Source: Candidatus Hebobacterum abditum
GTDB taxonomy: Bacteria > Armatimonadota > Hebobacteria > Hebobacterales > Hebobacteraceae
Direction of reading: 5' to 3'
Length of the DNA stretch: 45,680 bases
NCBI GenBank assembly: GCA_029821875.1
Contig: JALGXW010000030.1
Span: 1 to 45,680 of the forward strand
Shown piece by piece: positions 16,352 through 24,532 of this stretch (the first letter of the stretch is position 1; every line of letters starts with the position of its first letter). The position numbers and the translations under genes are program-made. Below the pieces are notes generated by a model, which saw only the letters and a program-made list of their open reading frames with translations, was not told the DNA's origin and ran no database searches.

Positions 16352-17479
16352 TCAGACTTCCGGGTCGTTGTCCGCCGCCTCAATCTTGGCGAGCGCTCGG
16401 CCGACCTCATCGATGGCGAGGGCGTACATGGCGCGGGCGCGGGTGAGGAAGCCGGCCACCTGCACGCGTTCGTCTTCGGATGGCTTGTCCTCGAAGGCCC
16501 TGCGCAGATAGTGGGCCGCGGTCAACGCCTCCGCCTCCTCGAAGAAGTGGTTGCCGGCCATCTGCAAGTTCGCTCGCGCCTCGGGGTACTTCTCGGCCAG
16601 CTCCTCCATGAACTGCGAGGCGGTCCGCCGGGTGCTGGGGAGAATCGACAGCGGGTAGCGGTCGTTCGGGAGATCCTCTCGGCCCATGAAGCTGCCGAGG
16701 TGGCGGTAGGCGCTGATCCAGAGATCGTAGCACTCCAATCCTTCGTTGAGGGGCTTCTCTGATCGGCGATGGGCGTGCGCGACCGCCTCCCTGAGGGCCG
16801 CGAGTTCGGCCGCCCTCGCCTCGAATTCGCCGCTCTTCTCACCGATGAGCAGCGCGTACGGCCCGCCTCCGATTGCGGTCGCACCGAGGGCCCGCATCTC
16901 ATCGGCGCTGGCGTATTCGTCCACCCCGGCATATGAGCCGCGGCCGTAGAGCTCGCCCTTCTCCTCGTCGAAGCCGCAGACGACGTCGTACTCCCACACC
17001 GTGAAGGCCTGCACCAGCAGCGCGGGCCGGCCCGCACGGATCTCGTCTCTGATGCGTGCCAGAGCTCCTCGCATGCGCGCGTGACGTCTCTCGTCTCCGC
17101 TCCCCGACGCCGGCGCATCCGCGTCGTACGCGCCGCCCACCGCGAGGTGCTCGGCCTTGTAGCCGAACAGCTCGACCAGTTCGACCGGGCTCATAGCGGA
17201 GGAAGACGTCGGCGCGCAGGGGCAGGGGCCCGCGATGCGGAAGGCCGCGCCAGATATTCCCTGGACATAGGCCGGGGAATAGGACTCTCCCCGATAGGAC
17301 AAGATCACACGGACGCCCTCGAACAGCGGCTCCACCACCTGGTAGCGGTCCACGCCTTCGAGAACCACGCGGCCGCTCGTCTGCTCTTCTCCCGCCGCCG
17401 CGGAGCGGCCGCCCTGCAGCGAGACCCACAAGACGCACACAAACGCCAGCACAAGTACGCAGCTTCCGGTCCGGTTCAC
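16352..17479 (-). CDS. secreted protein with BtrH/C39-peptidase-like fold
   Basis: The 375-residue protein has a signal peptide (NRTGSCVLVLAFVCVLWVSL) and a GTG start behind AGGAGG. The mature part contains YVQGISGAAFRIAG and later RPALLVQAFTVWEYDVVCG followed by FDEEKGELYGRGSY. This order resembles BtrH-type and C39-type papain-fold domains (Q-x-x-x-G-x-A-F, then G-x-P-x-x-V and an E-x-x-V-V-x-G-Y-D segment). The usual nucleophile position after the Gln is not a Cys here (GISGAAF); the GPCPC pair comes slightly later. It may be an inactive or acyl-transferring relative. The C-terminal 150 residues are helical. It lies 79 bp upstream of the tryptophan-rich gene on the same strand. Confidence 0.55.
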   Translation of the reverse strand: MNRTGSCVLVLAFVCVLWVSLQGGRSAAAGEEQTSGRVVLEGVDRYQVVEPLFEGVRVILSYRGESYSPAYVQGISGAAFRIAGPCPCAPTSSSAMSPVELVELFGYKAEHLAVGGAYDADAPASGSGDERRHARMRGALARIRDEIRAGRPALLVQAFTVWEYDVVCGFDEEKGELYGRGSYAGVDEYASADEMRALGATAIGGGPYALLIGEKSGEFEARAAELAALREAVAHAHRRSEKPLNEGLECYDLWISAYRHLGSFMGREDLPNDRYPLSILPSTRRTASQFMEELAEKYPEARANLQMAGNHFFEEAEALTAAHYLRRAFEDKPSEDERVQVAGFLTRARAMYALAIDEVGRALAKIEAADNDPEV

Positions 17480-17652
17480 AGGCCGCCTCCTGTTCCGTTG
17501 TCTCGATACGCCTAGTTCATGCGTGCTGCCAGCAAGTGCTCTTCGTCGTCACACCACTCCTCTCCTCGGGCTCTGTCATGGCCCGCGCCGCGGTTGACCG
17601 GCATTCACGAGCGGTGCTACAGTGCTGCCAGTGTGGGAAATGGTCCCTTCCG

Positions 17653-18858
17653 ATGAATGGCATGGACGAACGAGAAGAGGCGAGGAGCCGAATACGAGAG
17701 GCCGCCGAGCAGGAGGAGACCTTCCTCCGCCTGGTCGCCAGCGGCCGCCTCCGAGGAGAGAGGCCTCCGTGGACGAAGGTCGTCGTCCGCCCGGTTGCCC
17801 TGAAGGGTGGGCGGCGCATGCAGTTCTCCTACTTCGACGGCAGGAAGGACATCACGAAGAACTACCGCCCCGACGAGGCGCGGGAGAGGCTGGAGGAGGT
17901 CCTCTCCATGCCGTTCCGCCAGTTCCACATGCAGTCAACGGCCGGCGACCTCTACGTGCGCGTCACGAAGAAGGGCAAGGTGTCGGTGGCGCGGACCGGA
18001 CCTTCCCGTCATGAGACAGAACCATCGCTGGTCCATGATCGCCAGAAGCTGTCCGTCCTGCCGGTCGACAAGTCGGATGCCTTCCTCCACAAGCTTGGGC
18101 TGACGGATGAGTCCGGCCGGCCGCGTCGGGCAACCTACGCGAAGTTCCGGCAGATCAACGAGTTTCTGAGGCTGTTGCTCCAGGTCTTTCCGCTGGATGA
18201 GCTGTCCGGCCAGACTGTCAACATCGTCGACTGCGGCTGCGGAAACGCATCCCTCACGTTTGCCGCCTACCATTATCTCGCCAACATCGAAGGTATCCGC
18301 ACGATGGTGACCGGTATCGATGCGAACGAGGAGATCATCTGCGGGTGCCGCGAACTGCGAGATGACCTCGGGTGGGAAGGAGTCGACTTCCAGGTCGCGA
18401 AGATCATCGACTTCGTCCCCGCCGCCACGCCCGATCTCGTGCTCAGCCTGCACGCCTGTGACACGGCAACAGATGAGGCCATCGCGCAGGGCATCTTGTG
18501 GGGGAGCCGGGCCATCCTCGCCGCGCCCTGCTGCCAGCACGAGCTTCACTCGAAGCTCGCCGCGCCGTCGTTCCGGCCCGTGCTGCGCCACGGCATCCTT
18601 AAGCAGAGAACCGCGGACATCCTGACAGATGCGCTGCGGGCCTCGGTCCTCCGCATCATGGGCTACCGCACGGACGTAGTCGAGTTCGTGTCACCGGAGC
18701 ACACCTCGAAGAACCTGATGATCCGCGCGAAGAAGGGGCTGAAGCCGGGCCACAAGGCCTCGGTCCAGGAGTACGAGGAGCTCAAGGCCTTCTGGGGCGT
18801 TGGGCCATGCATCGAGAAGCTGCTTGGGGACCGCATCGCGCGGTATCTGAGCCAATGA
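17653..18858 (+). CDS. SAM-dependent methyltransferase, Methyltransf_32 type
   Basis: From the ATG at 17653 the protein has 401 residues. An N-terminal domain (EEARSRIREAAEQEETF ... KVVVRPVALKGGRRMQFSYF) precedes a Rossmann methyltransferase with motif I VDCGCGNASL (192-201) and acidic GIDANEE. The later stretches LSLHACDTATDEAI and AAPCCQHEL are typical of the Methyltransf_32 family, where they recall tRNA- and RNA-modifying enzymes. The substrate is unknown. The frame is open back to 17536 but family N-termini begin near DEREEA, and no clear ribosome site marks either start. Confidence 0.85.
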   Translation: MNGMDEREEARSRIREAAEQEETFLRLVASGRLRGERPPWTKVVVRPVALKGGRRMQFSYFDGRKDITKNYRPDEARERLEEVLSMPFRQFHMQSTAGDLYVRVTKKGKVSVARTGPSRHETEPSLVHDRQKLSVLPVDKSDAFLHKLGLTDESGRPRRATYAKFRQINEFLRLLLQVFPLDELSGQTVNIVDCGCGNASLTFAAYHYLANIEGIRTMVTGIDANEEIICGCRELRDDLGWEGVDFQVAKIIDFVPAATPDLVLSLHACDTATDEAIAQGILWGSRAILAAPCCQHELHSKLAAPSFRPVLRHGILKQRTADILTDALRASVLRIMGYRTDVVEFVSPEHTSKNLMIRAKKGLKPGHKASVQEYEELKAFWGVGPCIEKLLGDRIARYLSQ

Positions 18859-18975
18859 CCGACGGCCGTCGTCACTCCGCGCCGGGGTCGCCTCCGCGCC
18901 GGCGACACGGCTCTTCCCTCTCTGGTGAGTCTATGCTACTGTATGTGCTCCCCTGAACAGGGCGAGGGGATCCCC

Positions 18976-21015
18976 ATGATCACGCGTAGAGGTATCGCGC
19001 ACAGCATTTGCCTGGTCGCACTCATAGCGACGGCCTTGTCTCTCGGCCTGGCGTGCGCGGCGGCGACAGAGGAGACGTCGGAGAAGGCGGGCCCGCCGCG
19101 CGTCGAAGCCGTCGTGGTGGAGACGCCGCCGGTGCTCGATGGTGTGCTGGATGACGCCTGCTGGGAGCAGGCCACTCACATCGAGGGCTTCTGGCGGCAG
19201 ACCACAGACGCGCCGGAGTACGAGCGAACCGAGGCCTGGATCTGCTGCGACGACAGCGCCATTTACGTCGCCTTCCGCTGCCACGACACCGAGCCGGAGG
19301 AGATCCGGTGCGACCAGAAGAAGCGGCAGGGCAGCCTGTGGCGGGATGACGTGGTGGAGTTCTGGCTGGACGTGACTGACGACGGACAGAGCTTCTACTC
19401 CTTCTGGGTCAACGCCGCGGGTACTCAGTGGGACCGTGTGCCCGGCGGCACCAACGAGAAGATAGAGTGGAAGGGCGACTGGCGGGCGGCCGCCCAGACC
19501 GACGAGGCCGGCTGGTCGGCGGAGATGGCCATCCCCTTCCACATCCTCCGGTATCCTCAGGGACAGACCACCTTCCGCTTCGACGTCTGTCGCCGCCTGG
19601 CCCGGGAGGAGGATCGATCCCTGTGGCCGGCTGAGTTCGCCCGGACCTTCGACTTCGATGAGTGCGCGAAGCTGACCGGGGTGCCCACGCCGCCGGTGCC
19701 CTTCCGCTATGTGTTGATGCCCTACGCGCTGAGCGTCGCCTCGGAGGGCGAGGAGGAGCGCGAACTCCTGACGGCCGGTCTCGACTTCAAGGGGACGTTC
19801 CCCAATGGTGTCGTCAGTCTCGCCACCGTCAACCCCGACTTCCGCAACCTCGAAGACGTGGTGGAGACCATCGACTTTACCTTCGTAGAGCGGTACCTGC
19901 CCGAGTACCGGCCCTTCTTCCAGGAGGGCTCCGGGTACTTCCCCTCCTCGCCGACCTTCTACAGCCGCCGCATCGAGGACTTCGATCTGGGGGCGAAGGC
20001 CTTCGGCAAGCTGGGCTCGCATAGCTTCGCCCTGCTCGACACCTACGGGCGGGGCGGCGAGAACCACCTGGTCTGGGAGTACGCCCATCACTTTGGGACG
20101 AGGGGCACGACCTGGTTCTCGAGGGTGGATCGACGGGTGCCCGACGACCCGAGAAACACCGCCGATACCCTCGCCGCCAACTGGGAGTGGCCCTTCGTGG
20201 GCGGCGGCCGCTCCGTATTCGGTGGTGTCTCCCGGAGCCATACCGAGGGCGAAGGTGGCGACGACACTACGGTCAGTTTCAGCGCGGGGGAGCAGAGGAA
20301 CCAGGGCCTGAGCTACTCGGCCAGCTACTCGGCCGTGGGAGACGACTTCCGGGCCGACGACGGGTATGTGCCCGAGACCGGTGTGAGGCGATTCGCAGTC
20401 GACCTCTTTGAGCACCGTTCCTTCGACGAAGGAGCGACCCAGGCGAGAGACTGGTGGTTCTCGGTAGACACCGGCGAGTCGCAGGAGGGCCGCCGCGGTG
20501 GCTTCTGGCTGGGCCACGACTACTACTGGCGCAGCGGCTGGGTCATGTGGGCCGGCACCAGCCACGGCGAGCGGGATGGCTTCGACGTGAAGGACGTCTA
20601 CATCGGCGGGCGCTGGAACCGCAAGGACATGTACCGCAGCGGCAAGATCGACTTCATGTGGGGGGAGCGCTACGGGGAGCCGTACCGGTACAACCGGCTG
20701 ATACAGGCCTTCCGCCCGGGTGAGCGATGGGCGGCCGAGCTGCGGGCCGAGCAGGTGTACGCGGCCGACCTCGATGATGAGGGAAACGTGATCCCGCCCG
20801 AGTGGTCGCGCCAGCTCGTGCTCACCACCACCTACGACATCAGCGAGGAGCGGAGCGCCAGCGGCCGTCTCGTCCGGACCGAGGGCGGGACGAACGCCTA
20901 CGCCGCCTATCGCCAGCGGGTCCGCCGCGGCATGGACCTGCTCGTAGTCGTGGGCGATCCGAACGCGGAGGAGTGGGTGAGCCGCCTCGCCATCAAGGCG
21001 ATCTGGTGCCTATGA
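18976..21015 (+). CDS. exported CBM9-like/DUF5916 protein, probable outer-membrane barrel
   Basis: The 679-residue protein has a signal peptide (ITRRGIAHSICLVALIATAL). It then has a family-9 carbohydrate-binding-like domain at about 35-215: VLDGVLDDACWEQATHIEGF, DDSAIYVAFRCHD, WRDDVVEFWLD, AGWSAEMAIPFHIL. The remainder is the DUF5916 part: FPNGVVSLATVNPDF, VERYLPEYRPFFQEG, then alternating beta-type stretches with many aromatics (YYWRSGWVMWAGTSHG, GRWNRKDMYRSGKIDFMWG) that suggest a membrane barrel. The family is found in diderm bacteria, sometimes near polysaccharide genes. GGCGAGGGGATCCCC precedes the ATG at 18976. Confidence 0.85.
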   Translation: MITRRGIAHSICLVALIATALSLGLACAAATEETSEKAGPPRVEAVVVETPPVLDGVLDDACWEQATHIEGFWRQTTDAPEYERTEAWICCDDSAIYVAFRCHDTEPEEIRCDQKKRQGSLWRDDVVEFWLDVTDDGQSFYSFWVNAAGTQWDRVPGGTNEKIEWKGDWRAAAQTDEAGWSAEMAIPFHILRYPQGQTTFRFDVCRRLAREEDRSLWPAEFARTFDFDECAKLTGVPTPPVPFRYVLMPYALSVASEGEEERELLTAGLDFKGTFPNGVVSLATVNPDFRNLEDVVETIDFTFVERYLPEYRPFFQEGSGYFPSSPTFYSRRIEDFDLGAKAFGKLGSHSFALLDTYGRGGENHLVWEYAHHFGTRGTTWFSRVDRRVPDDPRNTADTLAANWEWPFVGGGRSVFGGVSRSHTEGEGGDDTTVSFSAGEQRNQGLSYSASYSAVGDDFRADDGYVPETGVRRFAVDLFEHRSFDEGATQARDWWFSVDTGESQEGRRGGFWLGHDYYWRSGWVMWAGTSHGERDGFDVKDVYIGGRWNRKDMYRSGKIDFMWGERYGEPYRYNRLIQAFRPGERWAAELRAEQVYAADLDDEGNVIPPEWSRQLVLTTTYDISEERSASGRLVRTEGGTNAYAAYRQRVRRGMDLLVVVGDPNAEEWVSRLAIKAIWCL

Positions 21016-21063
21016 CACGATGCTGTCCGAGCCGCCTGCCCGGCCGGTGGGTGTGCGTCTCCG

Positions 21064-21594
21064 CTAGAGATCCCACCGCTTCTCTGGGACGTACGGCTTG
21101 GCCTCTTTGATACCCATGGCCCGGCGCATCTTCTCGTGGACTTCCCGCAGCTTGGGCGCGCTCAGGTCGTACCGTTTCCCCGTGAGTCCCGCCAGGTCCA
21201 CCCCGGCGGCCGAAGTCTGGCTCTTGATGGTGCCCTCGGCGGCCAGCTCTCGGATCGCTCGCCTAATCACGTGCTCGCCCAGGTTCCCCAACTTCTGCTG
21301 GTGGACCCCGGTGAAGAGGTCCTCGAGGTTGAGGAGCCGCTGCTCCGCCTCGGCCTCTGCCGCGAGAAGCTCCATCAGCTTCCGCTTTGCGGCCATGACG
21401 ACAAGTCTCTCTTGGACAACGCTCAGCAGGCGGTTCCTTCTTCGACGGAAGAAGTCCAACCTGAGCGGCCGCAGCAGCTGGGACAGCGCGGCCGCGGCTG
21501 CGATCGGCGACAGTCCCGACTCGATCAGTGCCCGCCGTATCTCCCGGTCGGAAGGCATGCGCGGCTTCGGTTGAGACGGCACACCAGTCGTCAT
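21064..21594 (-). CDS. hypothetical protein, basic and helical, possible DNA-binding
   Basis: The 176-residue protein is unrecognised. Residues about 15-40 (DREIRRALIESGLSPIAAAAA) and 115-130 (LGEHVIRRAIRELAAEGT) resemble short helix-turn-helix or winged-helix pieces, and the middle (RLDFFRRRRNRLLSVVQERL) is strongly basic and helical. The ATG at 21594 follows GGGAGG. It is 45 bp downstream of the FAD oxidoreductase on the same strand and may be expressed with it. Any regulatory role is a guess. Confidence 0.6.
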   Translation of the reverse strand: MTTGVPSQPKPRMPSDREIRRALIESGLSPIAAAAALSQLLRPLRLDFFRRRRNRLLSVVQERLVVMAAKRKLMELLAAEAEAEQRLLNLEDLFTGVHQQKLGNLGEHVIRRAIRELAAEGTIKSQTSAAGVDLAGLTGKRYDLSAPKLREVHEKMRRAMGIKEAKPYVPEKRWDL

Positions 21595-21638
21595 GTGACG
21601 ACCTCCCCCCAATACTATCCCGCCTACTTGCAGAGCGC

Positions 21639-23006
21639 TCACGCGCTGAGGATGGCCTTCTGCTCCCGCAGAGTCCGCTGCAGATGTGCCACGTCGAGGC
21701 CGCGGATTCCCCCGTCCCCCTGCGCAGCCAGGGCCGAGGCCGTCCCGGCGGCGTGGCCGGTGGCCATGCAGGTCGGCGCGCCGCGCAGGGAGGCGTGGGC
21801 CTCGTGGGTGCAGGAGATGCAGCGGCCCGCGGCGAGCAGGTTCTCCACCCGCCTCGGGATGAGCGCGCGCAGGGGAACGTCGTGGTGGCCCTCGATGAAC
21901 TCATACTCGAACTTGTCACCTTTGAGGTGGCGGTCGAGGCCGCGGCAGTTCAGCGCGACGACGTCGGGGAAGCGGGCCTGGCCACGGACATCGTCAACAG
22001 TGATGACATACTCGCCGACGATGCGGCGCGACTCGCGCACGCCAAGCGGAGATTCGGCGACGATGAACGCGTTCTCGAACCCCGCCACGTTTTCTTGGAG
22101 ATAGCGGAAATGGCGCATCGCCTTCCGACGGGCCTCGACCTCGGCGTGGGTGAGGCCGCGCACATCGGTCGTGTCGATCTCTACGGATCCCTGGGTGCGG
22201 CTGATCGACCGGCGGATGAGGAGCTTCATCGTCGGCATCACGCCGAGATGGTGGACGGTGCCGGCCTCGTCCTTTCCGCTCACTCCGCCCTTCACCACGA
22301 AGCTGAACCCGTCGCGCACGCCCTCGTCCCCCCGATCATCGGGGATGCTGACACTCAGACGGTCCTTGTTCTGCTCGGCCCACTCGATCACTCGCAGCGC
22401 GTCCACGTTGCAGATGGTCAGATCCACCGAAGTCTGCCAGAGGTCATCGGCGGCGAGCTTCTCCGTGGGCGCGCCTGCCGCCCCGGCAATATCGGCGTCG
22501 CCGGTGGCGTCTACGAAGGTCTTGGCGAGGATGGCCTGCCGGCCAGATTTGGTCTGGGCGATGACGGCCTTGATGAAGCCATCCTCAACAAGTACGTCCC
22601 CGGCCCAGCAGTGGAGCAGCAACTCGACGCCGGCCTCGGTGATTATGTCGAGGGCCAGGGACTTCGCGGCCTCAGGGAACGTCTGCACCTTCCAGCGTTC
22701 GCGGTCGATGCGGGCGGCCCCGCTCTGCTCCATTCGCTCCATGAACTCCCAAGGAATGCCGCCGATGACGCGTCGCCCTTCGGAGTCCCCGAACCCGTCT
22801 GGCCCCGTCCCATAGGTGCCGTTTAGGGCGCCCGCTAAGTAACCATGTCGCTCGACGAGCACGGTGCGCGCGCCCGCGCGGGCGGCCGCCACGGCGGCCG
22901 GCAGGCCGGCCGTCCCGCCCCCGACGACCACGACGTCGGACTCGGCCAGCACAGGGATGCTCGCCACGGGCACATCTACTGTGCGCGGTTGCGTCACGTC
23001 GGACAT
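21639..23006 (-). CDS. FAD-dependent oxidoreductase (FAD_oxidored family)
   Basis: The 455-residue protein starts with a dinucleotide-binding fold, SDVVVVGGGTAGLPAAVAAA (GGGTAG at 29-34, acidic end E52), and has a second FAD motif TFVDATGDADIAGAAGAP in the middle. The segment RVENLLAAGRCISCTHEAHAS near the C-terminus is typical of FAD_oxidored proteins, which occur beside glycoside-hydrolase and sugar-catabolism genes. The exact reaction is not known. No signal peptide is present. GGAGAGGG lies seven bases before the ATG. The last bases are followed by the small helical protein gene. Confidence 0.9.
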   Translation of the reverse strand: MSDVTQPRTVDVPVASIPVLAESDVVVVGGGTAGLPAAVAAARAGARTVLVERHGYLAGALNGTYGTGPDGFGDSEGRRVIGGIPWEFMERMEQSGAARIDRERWKVQTFPEAAKSLALDIITEAGVELLLHCWAGDVLVEDGFIKAVIAQTKSGRQAILAKTFVDATGDADIAGAAGAPTEKLAADDLWQTSVDLTICNVDALRVIEWAEQNKDRLSVSIPDDRGDEGVRDGFSFVVKGGVSGKDEAGTVHHLGVMPTMKLLIRRSISRTQGSVEIDTTDVRGLTHAEVEARRKAMRHFRYLQENVAGFENAFIVAESPLGVRESRRIVGEYVITVDDVRGQARFPDVVALNCRGLDRHLKGDKFEYEFIEGHHDVPLRALIPRRVENLLAAGRCISCTHEAHASLRGAPTCMATGHAAGTASALAAQGDGGIRGLDVAHLQRTLREQKAILSA

Positions 23007-23235
23007 GATCGGCCCTCTCCGCGCGGGGGCTCTGCCGCCGGCCGGAATCGCCCCCTAGCGAAGTCGCGTCAAGCACTACTCCCAGGTGCGGTCCTCGAAG
23101 ATGTCGCCCACGTCTTGGCTGAGCGAAAGGCGATTCCCTCTGCCCGCTTCGGGAGCAAGCGGGAGCACAAGTGGCCCTGCGCGGGGTGTTCTCCGAGATC
23201 ATTGCTGGTGATGACCGGACGCTCCGGCCGCGCGG

Positions 23236-24033
23236 TCAGAGTTCGTAGGTCATCCGATGGTACGTCCACACGTCTTCTTCGCTCATGCCCTTCTCGGCCA
23301 TCTGGGCGCGAACAATGGCCATGTCATCGTCAGACCACTCGTGCGGCCGATGCACTGTGCCGACAGAGCGGAATCCGGCCTTCTCCCAGAACGTCCGTCC
23401 CCCGCCGCCCCAAATGCCGTAGAAGAAGTCGAGGTCACAGTGGGCGATCTTCACGATCCGCTTCCACCCGTGCTCCCGCGCCCAGGGTACCAGCGCCTTG
23501 GCGAGGCTCAGCCCTGCGCCTTTGCGACCACCCGCCTCCTCGGCAGTTCGGAAGATCCGATCTCCGCCTCCCGTCGGGGGCACTTCCTTCCCGGTGCCGG
23601 TGTAGGGCCGAGAGGCCATCACGCACTGAAGCCACAGCGTCCCCTCGTCCTCCTCGGGCTCACATGCGAGCCGGCAGTCGAGGATCTCCTCCGGGTCGTC
23701 GTCGGGCGGCTGAGCTGCTTGCACCAGCCGGGCAATTCGCATGGGATAGAAGCGCAGGAAGCCTACGACTCTCTTCTCCTGCCAGGCCAGGAGCGCGCAC
23801 GTGCCATAGCGCTGTATCATCTCGCGCATGAACTCCCGGCTTGGTGGTTCTCCGCCATGGGTGATCCCACCGTGCTTCGCGGCGACCTCGCGGATCGTCT
23901 CATCGCTCCACGGATGCGGCGGCAACTCGAACCTGGCGACGTCGGAAGCCTGGGCAGCCGTCGCCTCGATCGGTCCCCCGTGCAGGCAGCGGGGCAGGAT
24001 GAAGTCCTCACCCATCGGCCTGATCTCGATCAT
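23236..24033 (-). CDS. GNAT-like protein
   Basis: The 265-residue protein has an atypical GNAT layout: LLAWQEKRVVGFLRFYPMR (81-99, a strand-turn-strand piece), then RKGAGLSLAKALVPWAREHGW (170-190, in the place of the acetyl-CoA loop and helix) and FWEKAGFRSVG (215-225, the usual end motif). The tail (RAQMAEKGMSEEDVWTYHRM) is charged. Substrate unknown. The ATG at 24033 has GAGGGGACC upstream; a longer in-frame stretch back to 24246 has neither a ribosome site nor protein-like composition. Confidence 0.75.
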   Translation of the reverse strand: MIEIRPMGEDFILPRCLHGGPIEATAAQASDVARFELPPHPWSDETIREVAAKHGGITHGGEPPSREFMREMIQRYGTCALLAWQEKRVVGFLRFYPMRIARLVQAAQPPDDDPEEILDCRLACEPEEDEGTLWLQCVMASRPYTGTGKEVPPTGGGDRIFRTAEEAGGRKGAGLSLAKALVPWAREHGWKRIVKIAHCDLDFFYGIWGGGGRTFWEKAGFRSVGTVHRPHEWSDDDMAIVRAQMAEKGMSEEDVWTYHRMTYEL

Positions 24034-24327
24034 GTCAGGTCCCCTCGCAGCCACTGTGTGCTTAGTACAGCGTACTCCGCTGCGTGACACGGCACCTTGC
24101 GGCGGCTCTCCGGGCGCGGGCTGCCAGGAAGGCGGTTCGGCGCCCACTTGAGGCAGAACTTCTTCCCCTCCAGCCGCGTCTAATATCTGGCCTTCCGCTG
24201 AGCTATCTCCTGGTGTGAGCCCAGGTGTATTCGTTCGTCCTATCAAGAGAGAAGAGCACCGCGGGACAGGGAGCTTGGATACGGCGCCCTGCAGTAGGGC
24301 GGCCGATGTCCGTCGCGAAAGGGCGAG
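24034..24327. other. intergenic DNA upstream of the GNAT-like gene
   Basis: No gene, RNA or convincing promoter was recognised here. It contains small inverted repeats, such as GCCCT-GCAGT-AGGGC near 24282. The promoter of the GNAT-like gene should lie in this interval. Confidence 0.4.
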
Positions 24328-24491
24328 TTACTCGGTCTTCGTGATCTTGTAGGCGACGTCGGTCGTGAGGTCGGAGGGGGTGTGTATCGTCAGCCTGCTG
24401 GCGAGGGCCTCGCCTCGGGTGACGCGGACGGGGCGGCCGGCATAGATGTCCCACTGCTCGACCTCGCGCTTACCGCGGCGCGTGCTCCGTT
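24328..24491 (-). pseudogene. 3' remnant of an unidentified gene
   Basis: On the minus strand a frame ending in TAA at 24328-24330 encodes about fifty protein-like residues (VEQWDIYAGRPVRVTRGEAL ... LTTDVAYKITKTE). Nearly every third codon position is G or C, as in the real genes around it. There is no ATG, GTG or TTG in this stretch, and it begins at the hairpin that follows the GHL10 gene. I read it as the tail of a gene whose front was lost. Alternatives: use of a rare start codon, or a chance open frame. The family is not recognised. Confidence 0.4.
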
Positions 24492-24525
24492 CACCCTCGC
24501 GCCGTCGAGTGGCGGCGCGAGGGTG
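24492..24525 (-). terminator. 12-bp hairpin after the GHL10 gene
   Basis: CACCCTCGCGCC, a ten-base loop, GGCGCGAGGGTG. The stem begins 8 bp after the stop codon of the minus-strand gene at 24533. There is no T-run, so it may end transcription with help from Rho or stabilise the mRNA. Confidence 0.55.
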
Positions 24526-24532
24526 CTGATGC

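Noticed and set aside
18931-20565. 544-codon minus-strand open frame opposite the CBM9/DUF5916 gene
   Set aside because: The plus strand has a signal peptide and family motifs; the minus frame has none.
23076-23168. Minus-strand 30-codon frame ending QDVGDIFEDRTWE before a TAG
   Set aside because: The last residues look protein-like and GC3-rich, but it is very short, has no ribosome site and the upstream part is poor. Possibly a gene remnant; not supported enough to list.
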